Made by a program: the position numbers and the translations under genes. A stretch of DNA of 13,634 nt. Origin: Timburyella sp030842085. Its GTDB lineage: Bacteria; Bacillota; Clostridia; Oscillospirales; Acutalibacteraceae. Shown piece after piece: positions 1-7,053 of the stretch. Under the pieces are notes generated by a model. The model was not told the DNA's origin. It saw only the letters and a list, made by a program, of their open reading frames with translations, and ran no database searches. Location of the stretch: NCBI GenBank assembly GCA_030842085.1, contig JAUUSE010000048.1:1-13634 (forward strand), written 5' to 3'. The first letter of the stretch is position 1. Every line of letters starts with the position of its first letter.

Positions 1-9
1 TAATAATAA

Positions 10-45
10 AGACTCCAGCACTACTTAAGCTGGAGTCTCTATTTT
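10..45. terminator. Intrinsic terminator hairpin downstream of the repressor
   Basis: A perfect 10-bp stem (AGACTCCAGC at 10-19 with GCTGGAGTCT at 29-38) encloses a 9-nt loop. On the plus strand it is followed by a T-rich run ending near 45. On the minus strand it is followed by a weaker T-rich stretch (TTTATTATTA). It lies about 125 bp beyond the stop codon of the leftward repressor, so it may end that transcript, or a rightward transcript entering from outside the window, or both. The rest of 46-163 is AT-rich and shows no gene that I can support. Confidence 0.75.
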
Positions 46-163
46 TACTAAATTTCGCCTATACTAATTACTATTGCCATCTCTACATCTTTCTAATATT
101 TACTTTGTCTTTCATATAAAAAAGAAAGTAAAGCTATATTTATATGCTGAATATAGTAATGCT

Positions 164-922
164 TTATAAAGCACTATTATCGCATATCCCCATGACCTTG
201 CCGACCGTACGCAGACTGTCGCTCTTTACGACGGTAATGGGAATATATTCCGGATTAATAGAAAGCAGTTTAACAACATTATTATCATAGTCTATATACA
301 ACTTTTTGCAGAATGCATCGCCGTTCAGGACAAAAATACCTATCTCACCATCTTCAAGAGATACTTGTGGCTTTACCCAAACTATACTGCCGTCCATTAT
401 TTCCGGCTCCATACTTTTTCCGGATATTCTTATACCGAACTCGACGCCAGTGGGAATATCAGCAATGGGAAAATTCATCATCTCATATGTACTGTCCTGA
501 AGATAGTTGCCTATACCTGCTGCAGCTGGCTCATTATATACGGGTATTTCAGTATACCTTATATTAACGGCAGGTTGTGCTCCTGTAGCATATTTACCGC
601 TGTCCACCAAATCAATTGTATATTCGTCTACTTTATCCTGCCCGTCGTCATTAAGTTGTCGATAATTTGATATAAGAGAGATTTCTCTGGGAGCAATTGG
701 AGAAGAAATATTTTTACTTACTATATTACCGTTTGCCAATTCGTCTACATCTATGTTTAAAGCCCGGCAAATAGTAATAACATTGGCTATATTTGCATTT
801 TTTACTCCCCTTTTAATAATACTGTCAACTGTGGAATTCGATATTCCAACATAATCGGAAAATGCTTTTAAGCTTGAATACTTACTTAGAATTAATTGCT
901 TAAGCTGATTTTCTATATGCAT
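164..922 (-). CDS. CI/LexA-like phage repressor (XRE HTH + S24 peptidase)
   Basis: This is a 252-residue lysogeny repressor. Residues about 6-62 form an XRE-type helix-turn-helix (SLKAFSDYVGISNSTVDSII). Residues about 125-248 form an S24/LexA-type self-cleavage domain. An Ala135-Gly136 pair (AAAG) is the likely cleavage site, with catalytic Ser170 in GKSMEP and a general-base Lys at 206 (FCKKL). In this family, RecA-stimulated cleavage after DNA damage inactivates the repressor and induces the phage. I chose the ATG at 920-922 because AGAGAGGAAG lies just upstream of it on the minus strand; an in-frame ATG 13 codons earlier has no comparable site and would fall within the promoter spacer. The gene diverges from the structural operon across an operator region. 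All key residues are present, so the protein should be inducible and functional. Confidence 0.93.
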   Translation of the reverse strand: MHIENQLKQLILSKYSSLKAFSDYVGISNSTVDSIIKRGVKNANIANVITICRALNIDVDELANGNIVSKNISSPIAPREISLISNYRQLNDDGQDKVDEYTIDLVDSGKYATGAQPAVNIRYTEIPVYNEPAAAGIGNYLQDSTYEMMNFPIADIPTGVEFGIRISGKSMEPEIMDGSIVWVKPQVSLEDGEIGIFVLNGDAFCKKLYIDYDNNVVKLLSINPEYIPITVVKSDSLRTVGKVMGICDNSAL

Positions 923-944
923 TAAATCACTTCCTCTCTTGTAA

Positions 945-972
945 AGTATATCATGCTGCAAATAAAAATCAA
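945..972 (-). promoter_or_regulatory. Probable leftward repressor promoter
   Basis: Read on the minus strand, TTGATT (967-972) is followed by a 16-bp spacer and TATACT (945-950). The repressor ATG is about 23 bp downstream of the -10 box. The -35 box lies close to the first operator-like site (980-995), which is a natural arrangement for autoregulation. The assignment rests on motif matches only. Confidence 0.6.
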
Positions 973-979
973 CAACTTT

Positions 980-1056
980 TTTCGAAAATTCAAAAAATCA
1001 ACTTGACATTTACGAAATTTCAGTTATAATATAATTGTAGTTACGAAAATTCGTAA
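980..1056. promoter_or_regulatory. Three operator-like sites of the repressor
   Basis: Three related 16-bp sites lie between the divergent promoters. The site at 1041-1056 is TTACGAA-AA-TTCGTAA, with perfect half-site symmetry. The site at 1010-1025 keeps the left half-site TTACGAA exactly, with a diverged right half. The site at 980-995 (TTTCGAAAATTCAAAA) differs from the first at three positions. Their centres are 30 and 31 bp apart, about three helical turns, so dimers would sit on one face of the DNA. The first abuts the leftward -35 box, the second sits between the rightward -35 and -10 boxes, and the third lies just past the rightward start point. A fourth, weak match (10 of 16) is centred 30 bp further on, near 1078. 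Confidence 0.75.
1003..1030 (+). promoter_or_regulatory. Rightward promoter of the phage operon
   Basis: A consensus TTGACA (1003-1008), a 16-bp spacer and TATAAT (1025-1030) make a strong sigma-A promoter pointing toward the regulator and structural genes. The 1010-1025 operator-like site overlaps its spacer and the 1041-1056 site covers the start region, so a bound repressor should block it. The leader to the first possible start codon (1171) is about 130 nt. Confidence 0.8.
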
Positions 1057-1170
1057 AAATAAATTGAATATTTTGAATTTTAGCAAACAATGGTCATGTC
1101 GCTTTATTTATAAAGCCAAAATGCATTGTTGACTATAGTGTTGTATGTGGAAAGGGCAACTTTATTAGGA

Positions 1171-1329
1171 ATGATGGAGGAAATGAGAAAGAAAAAGACT
1201 AGATATATTTGTTTGGCTAAGAACTGCCAATATCGCAGTGAATATATGTGCCTTATGGTCCACTGTTGTCCGTTTGGAAAGCGAAAAGGTATTGTTATAA
1301 AGGAGGATATAAAAAATGTACTGCAATAG
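1171..1329 (+). CDS. Small cysteine-rich protein, function unknown
   Basis: About 52 residues. It has a basic N-terminus (EEMRKKKTR) and five cysteines arranged C-x4-C-x7-C-x4-CC, followed by PFGKRKG. The spacing suggests a small metal-binding (zinc-ribbon-like) protein, but I do not recognise the family. It is the first open frame after the rightward promoter, and its end overlaps the strong ribosome-binding site and ATG of the next frame (1316), suggesting translational coupling. The start is unclear: ATGs lie at 1171, 1174 and 1183, with AGGA or GGAGG very close to them, and an in-frame TTG lies at 1126. A DNA-binding or regulatory role is possible but unproven. Confidence 0.5.
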   Translation: MMEEMRKKKTRYICLAKNCQYRSEYMCLMVHCCPFGKRKGIVIKEDIKNVLQ

Positions 1330-1390
1330 AACATGTATGATGGATATCGTGGCAAAAGCCCCAAATGTAGCTTTGCAGGGAGGTAATCTG

Positions 1391-1801
1391 ATGACAAATC
1401 AGGAGAAAAAAGCCTATTTAATGGAATACTCAAAATGTAATGAGAAGATAAATATACTTTTGGAAGAACTCTATACATGGGAAACGCGTGCTACTAAAAT
1501 AACAGCAGTGAATACAGGAATGCCAAAAGGCGGTCAAGTATCTGACAAAGTAGGAAGCAGTGTTTTAAAAATCTTACAGATAAAAGAAAAGATACAGCAG
1601 GAAATAGATGCATTCTCCGAAATAGCGAACAATGTTTATAAGGCAATAAACTCACTTAATGATCCTACGCTTGAGGCGCTAATGCTTTATCGATATATAC
1701 AGGGCCTTACATGGGAACAGATAGCGCTTAAAATGAACTACAATTATAGGTGGGTGTTAAGACTTCATAATAAAGCATTAACACAGATGGCAATAAATTA
1801 A
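1391..1801 (+). CDS. DUF1492/ArpU-like phage late transcription regulator
   Basis: The 136-residue form has a long helical N-terminal part (residues 1-80). A sigma-region-4-like HTH follows at about 98-131 (MLYRYIQGLTWEQIALKMNY, then RWVLRLHNKAL). This layout fits the DUF1492/ArpU/RinA-like family of phage late-gene activators, which in Firmicute phages usually sits just before the packaging and head genes, as here. ATG 1391 is preceded by AGGGAGG at the right distance. An in-frame ATG at 1316 also has a near-perfect AAGGAGG with a 9-nt spacer and would add 25 residues (MYCNRTCMMDIVAKAP...). Both forms may be made. Family homology begins around 1391, so I give that start. Confidence 0.75.
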   Translation: MTNQEKKAYLMEYSKCNEKINILLEELYTWETRATKITAVNTGMPKGGQVSDKVGSSVLKILQIKEKIQQEIDAFSEIANNVYKAINSLNDPTLEALMLYRYIQGLTWEQIALKMNYNYRWVLRLHNKALTQMAIN

Positions 1802-1837
1802 ACAGGCCACAAAGGACCATAGAAGGCCACATTACAA

Positions 1838-2110
1838 TTGAGATATAATTATAATAGGGAAATGAAAGAAAGAGCCGGAGTAAGTCGGCCCCTTACTGTT
1901 TTGGAGCTTACTATGCAAAATATGATTGACGATTATCGCCGTCAAATTGGCGAGTTTAATAAACGAATTGACGAACTAAGCAAAAAGATAAACAATATGC
2001 AATTAAGATGTAGTCGTGAATCAGAGCGATTACAAATACTTATTTTTCAACGTGATAATCTTGTTGATTCACTGAGCGAAATGTTGTACGGAGTTGAGCG
2101 CAAATGGTGA
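1838..2110 (+). CDS. Small coiled-coil phage protein, function unknown
   Basis: Up to 90 residues, dominated by a heptad-rich helix (MIDDYRRQIGEFNKRIDELSKKI onward) that predicts a coiled coil, with a charged C-terminus ending ERKW. I do not recognise the family. The start is uncertain. TTG 1838 has AAGG 11 nt upstream, ATG 1862 has AGGGA too close, and ATG 1913 has GGAG with a good 6-nt spacer and would leave 65 residues. It follows the regulator by 36 bp and may share its transcript. Small proteins at this position in related phages are often uncharacterised regulators, but nothing in the sequence decides this. Confidence 0.5.
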   Translation: MRYNYNREMKERAGVSRPLTVLELTMQNMIDDYRRQIGEFNKRIDELSKKINNMQLRCSRESERLQILIFQRDNLVDSLSEMLYGVERKW

Positions 2111-2409
2111 AAAGGGCTGCTTAGAATTTTTACATGATTAATATTTTGAAATGCTTATAAAAATCAGTTGGTACTAGCACTACGCTTTTTGTTTATATTA
2201 TTACTGCCATTAATTAATATTCTGGTAATTCAACGATCGTATAGCAAAGAAGTTGACTTATAAATAGCAAAAGAATAAAGTCGATTGGTGAACGCTTTAT
2301 TAACGAATTATAAATTTATATTAAGCCGAAAATAATGATAGCAATATACATTTAGACAAATGATAGAGTGGTGTTAGCATATAGGTAAGACAAAAAGGGG
2401 GAAACCCGG
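2111..2409. other. Gene-less AT-rich gap where terminase genes are expected
   Basis: About 300 bp with frequent stops in all frames and no supportable gene. In head-first phages, the small and large terminase subunits normally lie between the late regulator and the portal. Neither is here, nor any recognisable fragment of one. A possible promoter, TTGACT (2253-2258), a 17-bp spacer and TAAAGT (2276-2281), points toward the portal gene. The portal ribosome-binding site (AGGGGG, 2396-2401) closes the gap. Confidence 0.6.
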
Positions 2410-3966
2410 ATGAAAAAAGCAAAATCCGGCGCAGCATTGCAAAAGAATTTTAAAGATATATTTAAAATGGAAAGTATTCCCGATTTTAGCCATTTCTACC
2501 ATTTTGATATATTTGTCTGGAAATCTTTATATAAGGGCTTTTATAAGCCTTGGCACAAAATATTACATTCTGCGGCCGAAGAAAAATGCCATATAAGAGA
2601 TATGGAAAGACTCAATATGGCCAAAGCCGTTTGTGCTGAGCTGGCTAATCTTATATGGCTTGATAAATGCAATATATGTGTATATCAGATAGATGGAGGG
2701 AATACGCTTGACAGCTTTGTACATGATATACTTTTAAAAAACAATTTTTGGTATAAGATGGAGGAGCATATTGAAAAAGTACTAGCATTTGGAGGCGGTG
2801 CAATCAAGGTATGGTATGAGGAAAAACGGGATAGCAAAGGCAACATTATTCCCGACTGCGGACAAATTAAACTTGATTTTTGCACGGCAGAGCAGTTTAT
2901 TCCTACCGAGTGGGATAATTCTGAGGTTAGAAGCGGTATATTTATTAGCCGCGAAGAAAAAGGCGAATATTATTATACACGGTTGGAAAAGCATAAATGG
3001 GATGGTCTGACTTACTATATCACCAATGAAGCTTTTCGCAGTAAATATAATGATAATATTTCTCAAATATCAAAAGTCCAGAATACGCTTGGATTTTCAC
3101 AGCCACTTAAAGATATATATCCCATGCTAAATCCGAAAACCAGCATTAAAGGCCTAACTTCTTCACTATTTGCTTATTATCGTACAGCAGTTGTCAACAA
3201 TCTTGATAATGACTCGCCGCTTGGAATAAGCATATATGCAAATGCTTTATCTACGCTCAAGGCATTAGACATTTGCTATGACAGCTTTATACAAAAGCTC
3301 CAGCTTGGAGAAAATTGTATAATTACTCCGTCACAGTGCCTGCGAGCTGCAAACAAGCATGTCACCAGTGATATACAACATAATTTTGATGTTAACGATG
3401 AAACTTATGTTGCCGTTAATACAGATATATCTAATTTAACGCAAATAAGTGATAACAGCATTGAGCCAAGAATTGACGAATATGAACGCGCAATCAATGT
3501 CTTGCTTGCAATTTTATGCTTGCAAATAGGAGTTTCCACGGAAACTTTCACCTTTGACAGTTCATCTGGGCTAAAAACAAACATAGAATCGGTAAGAAAA
3601 AACAGCAAAACATATAGAACAGTAAAACAAAATCAGTTTCAGATAAAAAATGCCGTTTTAAAAATAATTGATGCAATTATACAAATAGGCTGTTTATACG
3701 ACCTTGAATATAATGGTCAAAAAGTAACTGAGCTTGCCCAAATGGGTTGGGAAACAAAAGTTGTTTTTGATAATTCAATATTTAATGACAGGCATGATAG
3801 CATAAATGAAAGCATTTTGCTTATGAAAAATGGATTAATGAGCAAGAAAAAATTTATGCATGATATACTTTGCTACACAGATGATGAGACAATGCGAGAG
3901 TTAACAGATATACAAAATGAAAAAATACACTTTAATACGTTAAATGCTGCCAAAGAGAACAGTTAA
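2410..3966 (+). CDS. Phage portal protein (SPP1 Gp6-like)
   Basis: The product has 518 residues, a normal length for SPP1-type portals, which form the dodecameric channel at one capsid vertex for DNA entry and tail attachment. Family features include the N-terminal YKGFYKPWH stretch (about 41-49), the helical MAKAVCAELANLIWLDK segment (70-86), VLAFGGGAIKVWY (about 124-136), and a C-terminal helical region with NDRHDSINESILLMKNGLMSKKKF, where portals of this family have a similar low-complexity helical tail. ATG 2410 has AGGGGG 8 nt upstream. The frame is open and shows no sign of decay, although its usual partners (terminase before it; minor capsid and major capsid protein after it) are absent. 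In a strict tailocin a portal would not be needed, so its retention is notable. Confidence 0.88.
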   Translation: MKKAKSGAALQKNFKDIFKMESIPDFSHFYHFDIFVWKSLYKGFYKPWHKILHSAAEEKCHIRDMERLNMAKAVCAELANLIWLDKCNICVYQIDGGNTLDSFVHDILLKNNFWYKMEEHIEKVLAFGGGAIKVWYEEKRDSKGNIIPDCGQIKLDFCTAEQFIPTEWDNSEVRSGIFISREEKGEYYYTRLEKHKWDGLTYYITNEAFRSKYNDNISQISKVQNTLGFSQPLKDIYPMLNPKTSIKGLTSSLFAYYRTAVVNNLDNDSPLGISIYANALSTLKALDICYDSFIQKLQLGENCIITPSQCLRAANKHVTSDIQHNFDVNDETYVAVNTDISNLTQISDNSIEPRIDEYERAINVLLAILCLQIGVSTETFTFDSSSGLKTNIESVRKNSKTYRTVKQNQFQIKNAVLKIIDAIIQIGCLYDLEYNGQKVTELAQMGWETKVVFDNSIFNDRHDSINESILLMKNGLMSKKKFMHDILCYTDDETMRELTDIQNEKIHFNTLNAAKENS

Positions 3967-4182
3967 AATCATCTATAAATATTAAGAATAAAATAATGAG
4001 AAAGCTAAGTCAATTTTAAAATTGAGACATTGGCCGATTTCTCGTACAAGTATAAATAAATTTTAATAATTAAGAGTCTTAAGAATATGGCTCTATTTAT
4101 TATATATTTCGCCCCTGTGACAAGGCGTTAAACTGTGCCGCACCCGCCTATACCAAAGGCGTAAAAGAAGGGAGCAATATTT
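3967..4182. other. Gene-less gap between portal and scaffold
   Basis: About 216 bp with no gene. In related phages a minor capsid or head-morphogenesis gene usually sits here. The part to about 4105 is very AT-rich. The last stretch (about 4110-4161) is more GC-rich and contains a short hairpin, CGCCT/AGGCG (4145-4149 with 4157-4161, 7-nt loop), just before the scaffold ribosome-binding site GGGAG (4170-4174). The hairpin may affect translation of the scaffold, but it is small. Confidence 0.5.
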
Positions 4183-4617
4183 ATGGCATTTACAAGGAAG
4201 GCACTTGTTGAACTGGGCTTCAATAAGGAACAAATCGAAAAAGTGATGGCCCTACATGGTACCAGTATGGGCAATTTTATATCAAAATCCAAAATGCAGA
4301 GTAAAATTGATGAGGCATTAAAAAATGTATCACAGCCAAATATAAAGCTCACCGATGATTATATAGAGCTTGTCCGTGAGTTCGAGAATTATAAAAAGAA
4401 AGTCGAAATTTCTGCAAAACTAAAAGAATTCGGAGTAAAAGATAAATTTATTGACAACGTTTTCGTTTTAATAGATGATGATAAACCAATAGATAAACAG
4501 CTTATATCTATTAGAGAAAATTTTGAAGAATATTTTGACGATTACAAATTCGATGGTAAAAACAATTTAAATAAAAAATGCATCGGTATGCCTCAGTTTG
4601 GCGCTGCAATCAAATAA
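4183..4617 (+). CDS. Short Gp20-like capsid scaffolding protein
   Basis: The product has 144 residues. It opens with MAFTRKALVELGFNKEQIEKVMALH, matching the MA(L/F)TRK...LG start of Clostridial phage scaffolds. A charged helical centre follows (ELVREFENYKKKVEISAKLKEFGVKDKFIDNV), then a C-terminal acidic tail and a final MPQFGA motif. Scaffolds of this type guide major capsid protein into procapsids. Relatives that I know of are usually nearer 180-200 residues, the difference being in the central coiled coil, so this copy looks internally shortened. The major capsid gene that should follow is missing. ATG 4183 has GGGAG with an 8-nt spacer. Other reading: a helical structural protein of unknown role. 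Confidence 0.7.
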   Translation: MAFTRKALVELGFNKEQIEKVMALHGTSMGNFISKSKMQSKIDEALKNVSQPNIKLTDDYIELVREFENYKKKVEISAKLKEFGVKDKFIDNVFVLIDDDKPIDKQLISIRENFEEYFDDYKFDGKNNLNKKCIGMPQFGAAIK

Positions 4618-5127
4618 AGGCACATTACGTCACGAAAACTTTTTGGAGACTTATAAAAAATACTGAAATGGCTTTTGAAACGATATTAGTTATTAACTTT
4701 AAGCAGTTATAATCACATTGTTTATTGCAGATAATGCGGCCGAAATCAAACAAAAAATATATGAGCCATTCTATAAATTCAATGAGAATAATTCAGCAGT
4801 ATTAAAATTTTAATTGAAAAGCCTTTTAAAAAGCTTTGGGGTACATATATTATAAAGAAACTTAACTTTTTAATGAGAATAAAGTCTATTACTGCTGATT
4901 ATACAGCATTAAAACGCATTATATATGATACATTAAATAATGGCTCATAAGTGGAAAAGCCAATAAATTAAAATTCATAAGTGCTATCTTTATGTCAAGC
5001 GGCCAATATTATACCGGAAAGTTTGTGTGCGACGTTAACATTTACAAATAATAAAGATGCATGAAGTGCCGATATCAATGAAAATTACAGTTAATAGCAC
5101 AAAAGTGCCTTAGAAAGGAATGTCAAT
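4618..5127. other. Gene-less gap where capsid and connector genes are expected
   Basis: About 510 bp of AT-rich sequence between scaffold and tail genes, with no credible gene. Major capsid protein and two to four head-tail connector genes would normally be here. Two short fragments could be gene remnants: a 25-codon frame at 4873-4950 (MRIKSITADYTALKRIIYDT...) and a 19-codon frame at 4992-5051 (MSSGQYYTGKFVCDVNIYK). Neither has a ribosome-binding site. I see no promoter or terminator that I can defend. Confidence 0.5.
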
Positions 5128-5526
5128 ATGAGTGTATATGATGATGTATTGTCTGCTGTTATCGAATTAGCGGAAACAACGCAGCCGTATAGTACAATTA
5201 CATTAGGCTCACTGCCGCCAGATAATGGCATATCAATTACATGGGGGCAAACAGAAGCATCCTATAATCCATTTTTTAATAAGTTTGCCGCCGTTGAACT
5301 TACTGCCGTACTGAATGGAAAACATACAGACGAGCAGATTCTTTCAGCAGCATTGGGAAAAATTCATACAGCATTATCAATGGCTACAGAATATCCTGCT
5401 GCTGATAATTATCAAATTACGGATATATCAACAATAAATGCGCCCGGATGCTTAGGGCGCGAAGAAAACGAACAATGGCTTTACGGTTCAAGCCTTAGAG
5501 TCAAGTTTTATTTAAGGGGGATTTAA
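5128..5526 (+). CDS. Minor capsid/tail terminator (tail completion) protein
   Basis: The product has 132 residues. Length, position directly before the tail tube, and the pattern of an N-terminal helix (YDDVLSAVIELAETT), a beta-rich middle and a C-terminal strand (LRVKFYLRG) fit the tail terminator or Minor_capsid-type protein that caps the tube and joins it to the head. ATG 5128 follows AAAGGAA with a 7-nt spacer. Its stop lies one base before the tail tube start codon, so the two are translationally coupled. With no connector or major capsid gene upstream, this is the first gene of the complete tail set. The family call rests on context and general character, not on a signature motif. Confidence 0.65.
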   Translation: MSVYDDVLSAVIELAETTQPYSTITLGSLPPDNGISITWGQTEASYNPFFNKFAAVELTAVLNGKHTDEQILSAALGKIHTALSMATEYPAADNYQITDISTINAPGCLGREENEQWLYGSSLRVKFYLRGI

Positions 5527-5527
5527 T

Positions 5528-5998
5528 TTGCCAAACACAGCATATGGACTTATGACAATGTATAACCTTACCGCATCAATCGGTACTTCTCAGAGCGGCA
5601 GTCCGTCTCCGACATGGACTTATGCCGAATTAAAGAATGGCTTTGACAATATAGCCGAAGCACTGAACGAGACGGTTCAGCAGTATTTCTTCTTATCAGA
5701 TAACGGATTTGCACGCAACCACGTTACTGCAATGGCGCCGGCATTTACTCTTACCGGCAGACGCGTAATAGGCGATGCAGCACAGGATTTTATTTTTGAT
5801 GCAAAATACAGCATGGACACCGCTCGCCAGTCGTCTTTTAAACTTGAGTATACTAATGCCGAGGGCAAAGCGGTAACGCTTACCTGCGATTGCACAATAT
5901 GCAATATACAGGAGTGGAGCGGTGCTTCAACAGACGACAGCGCAATATCTGTTGAGATAAGATTTGACGGCGCACCAAGCGTAACAACTGCAGAATAA
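5528..5998 (+). CDS. Major tail tube protein
   Basis: The product has 156 residues and is beta-rich, ending SAISVEIRFDGAPSVTTAE, typical of siphovirus tail tube proteins, which stack as hexamers around the tape measure. The N-terminus (MPNTAYGLMTMYNLTASIG) and the central NGFARNHVTAMAPAFTLTGRR stretch suit the family. The start is TTG at 5528, with AAGGGGG 7 nt upstream and the preceding stop ending at 5526. It is followed immediately by a strong terminator, in keeping with the need for far more tube protein than downstream tail proteins. No sheath gene accompanies it, so the tail is non-contractile. Confidence 0.82.
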   Translation: MPNTAYGLMTMYNLTASIGTSQSGSPSPTWTYAELKNGFDNIAEALNETVQQYFFLSDNGFARNHVTAMAPAFTLTGRRVIGDAAQDFIFDAKYSMDTARQSSFKLEYTNAEGKAVTLTCDCTICNIQEWSGASTDDSAISVEIRFDGAPSVTTAE

Positions 5999-6000
5999 TA

Positions 6001-6031
6001 ACAAGGGGAGAATACTCCCCTTGTTTCTTTT
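6001..6031 (+). terminator. Terminator after the tail tube gene
   Basis: A perfect 10-bp stem (ACAAGGGGAG at 6001-6010 with CTCCCCTTGT at 6015-6024), a 4-nt AATA loop and a T-rich tail (TTTCTTTT) begin three bases after the tube stop codon. This is a textbook intrinsic terminator inside an operon. It probably lets only part of the transcription pass into the assembly and tape-measure genes, whose ribosome-binding site (AAGGAGAG, 6032-6039) follows directly. Confidence 0.9.
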
Positions 6032-6045
6032 AAGGAGAGTTTGCT

Positions 6046-6444
6046 ATGTACACATTAATCCAAAATAAGGTTTTTAGAGATGAAATAGAGCTTAAAACGC
6101 AAGATGGAAAAAGTGAAATACTCGAAATAAATTTAAAAATAGACCCTAACTGTATAAAAAAGTACAGAGAATTGCAGCTTCAAATAATAGAGCTGCAGCG
6201 GCAGAACAAAGAAGATCCAAATAACCCAGAAACAATAGAAAAAATAGGCGCCGCAATAGTAAACACTTTTTCGCTTCTGCTCGGAACAGACAATACTGAG
6301 AAAATACTTTCTTTCTATGCCGGAAATTATGTTGATATGATGACCGGACTTTATCCTTATCTCGAAAATGTCATTGTTCCAGAGTTTCAAAAGGTTGCTA
6401 AACAGCGAAAAAAAGAATTAAGCAGAGGATTTAAATCAAGATGA
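6046..6444 (+). CDS. Tail assembly chaperone (gpG-like)
   Basis: The product has 132 residues and is mostly helical and charged, with RELQLQIIELQRQNKEDPNNPETIEKIG at about 41-68 and a basic end (KQRKKELSRGFKSR). The position between tube and Gp15/tape-measure genes is that of the gpG-type chaperone, which coats the tape measure during tail assembly. ATG 6046 follows AAGGAGAG. Its TGA overlaps the next ATG (ATGA at 6441-6444). It has an A-rich run (6408-6414) that looks slippery, but a -1 shift would meet a stop at 6432, so a gpG-T style fusion is not supported. The family call rests mainly on context. Confidence 0.68.
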   Translation: MYTLIQNKVFRDEIELKTQDGKSEILEINLKIDPNCIKKYRELQLQIIELQRQNKEDPNNPETIEKIGAAIVNTFSLLLGTDNTEKILSFYAGNYVDMMTGLYPYLENVIVPEFQKVAKQRKKELSRGFKSR

Positions 6445-7043
6445 CTCTTTTTACTCCGCTGATTAAAAAAGTTACGTACAAGCGAATCCCTATATATATC
6501 AACACATCTTTTCGCACAGTGCTGCAATGTTTTGAAATATTAGGTGATTCGCTTTTTTCTGATGCGGAAAAAATCATTTTTTGCCTTGAACTGCTTATTA
6601 AATTTAAGCCTGTTTTACACTTACTGAGCTTTACAGGAAAAATGAAACTGTTTGACACAGTTTTTACAGAGTTTATCGACATTGGAAATAAAAAGAAGAG
6701 CGGCAAAAAATATGTAGATTTTAAGCAGGATGCGTCATTTATATATTCCTCATTTTGTCAATGCTACGGGCTTGACCTGTTAGGCAAGGATAAAAATTTA
6801 CACTGGTGGAGCTTTATTACATTGTTTAATGGACTATCTGATGACACAAAAATTATGCAGATTATATCCATTCGTGCACGTCCAATGCCTAAGCCCACTA
6901 AGTACAATGCCGAAGAGCGTGCACAACTTGCCAAATTAAAGCAGGAGTATAAGCTTAAGCTTTCTCCAAAAGAAGAAAAAGAACAATATCAGCAAGGCTT
7001 GGCAAAAATAGCCGCTACGCTGCAAGGAATGATTAGAAAGTGA
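6441..7043 (+). CDS. Phage Gp15 family tail protein
   Basis: The product has 200 residues. Residues 97-145 carry the hallmark of the Gp15 family: DASFIYSSFCQCYGLDLL, then LHWWSFITLFNGLSDDTKIMQIISIR. In Firmicute siphophages this gene lies directly before the tape measure and is thought to act as the second tail-assembly chaperone. The N-terminal half (RTVLQCFEILGD..., then FCLELLIKF) is helical. The C-terminal 50 residues are rich in K and E. It is translationally coupled to the preceding gene by a 4-bp overlap and ends at the tape-measure ribosome-binding site. Confidence 0.9.
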   Translation: MTLFTPLIKKVTYKRIPIYINTSFRTVLQCFEILGDSLFSDAEKIIFCLELLIKFKPVLHLLSFTGKMKLFDTVFTEFIDIGNKKKSGKKYVDFKQDASFIYSSFCQCYGLDLLGKDKNLHWWSFITLFNGLSDDTKIMQIISIRARPMPKPTKYNAEERAQLAKLKQEYKLKLSPKEEKEQYQQGLAKIAATLQGMIRK

Positions 7044-7053
7044 GGTGGTTATT

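Noticed and set aside
306..670. Plus-strand open frames over the repressor gene
   Set aside because: They overlap the clearly real leftward repressor, lack ribosome-binding sites and show no protein-like features.
1101..1116. Hairpin GCTTTA/TAAAGC as a terminator in the operon leader
   Set aside because: Only 6 bp, AT-rich and not followed by a T-run; it could not stop transcription reliably.
2111..2409. CRISPR or other repeat array in the AT-rich gaps
   Set aside because: No regularly spaced direct repeats were found by eye in any of the three gaps.
6408..6434. Possible programmed -1 frameshift (A AAA AAA G) joining the gpG-like gene to a longer product
   Set aside because: The heptamer is in the right frame, but the -1 frame meets TAA at 6432-6434, before the Gp15 ATG at 6441, so no useful fusion would result.
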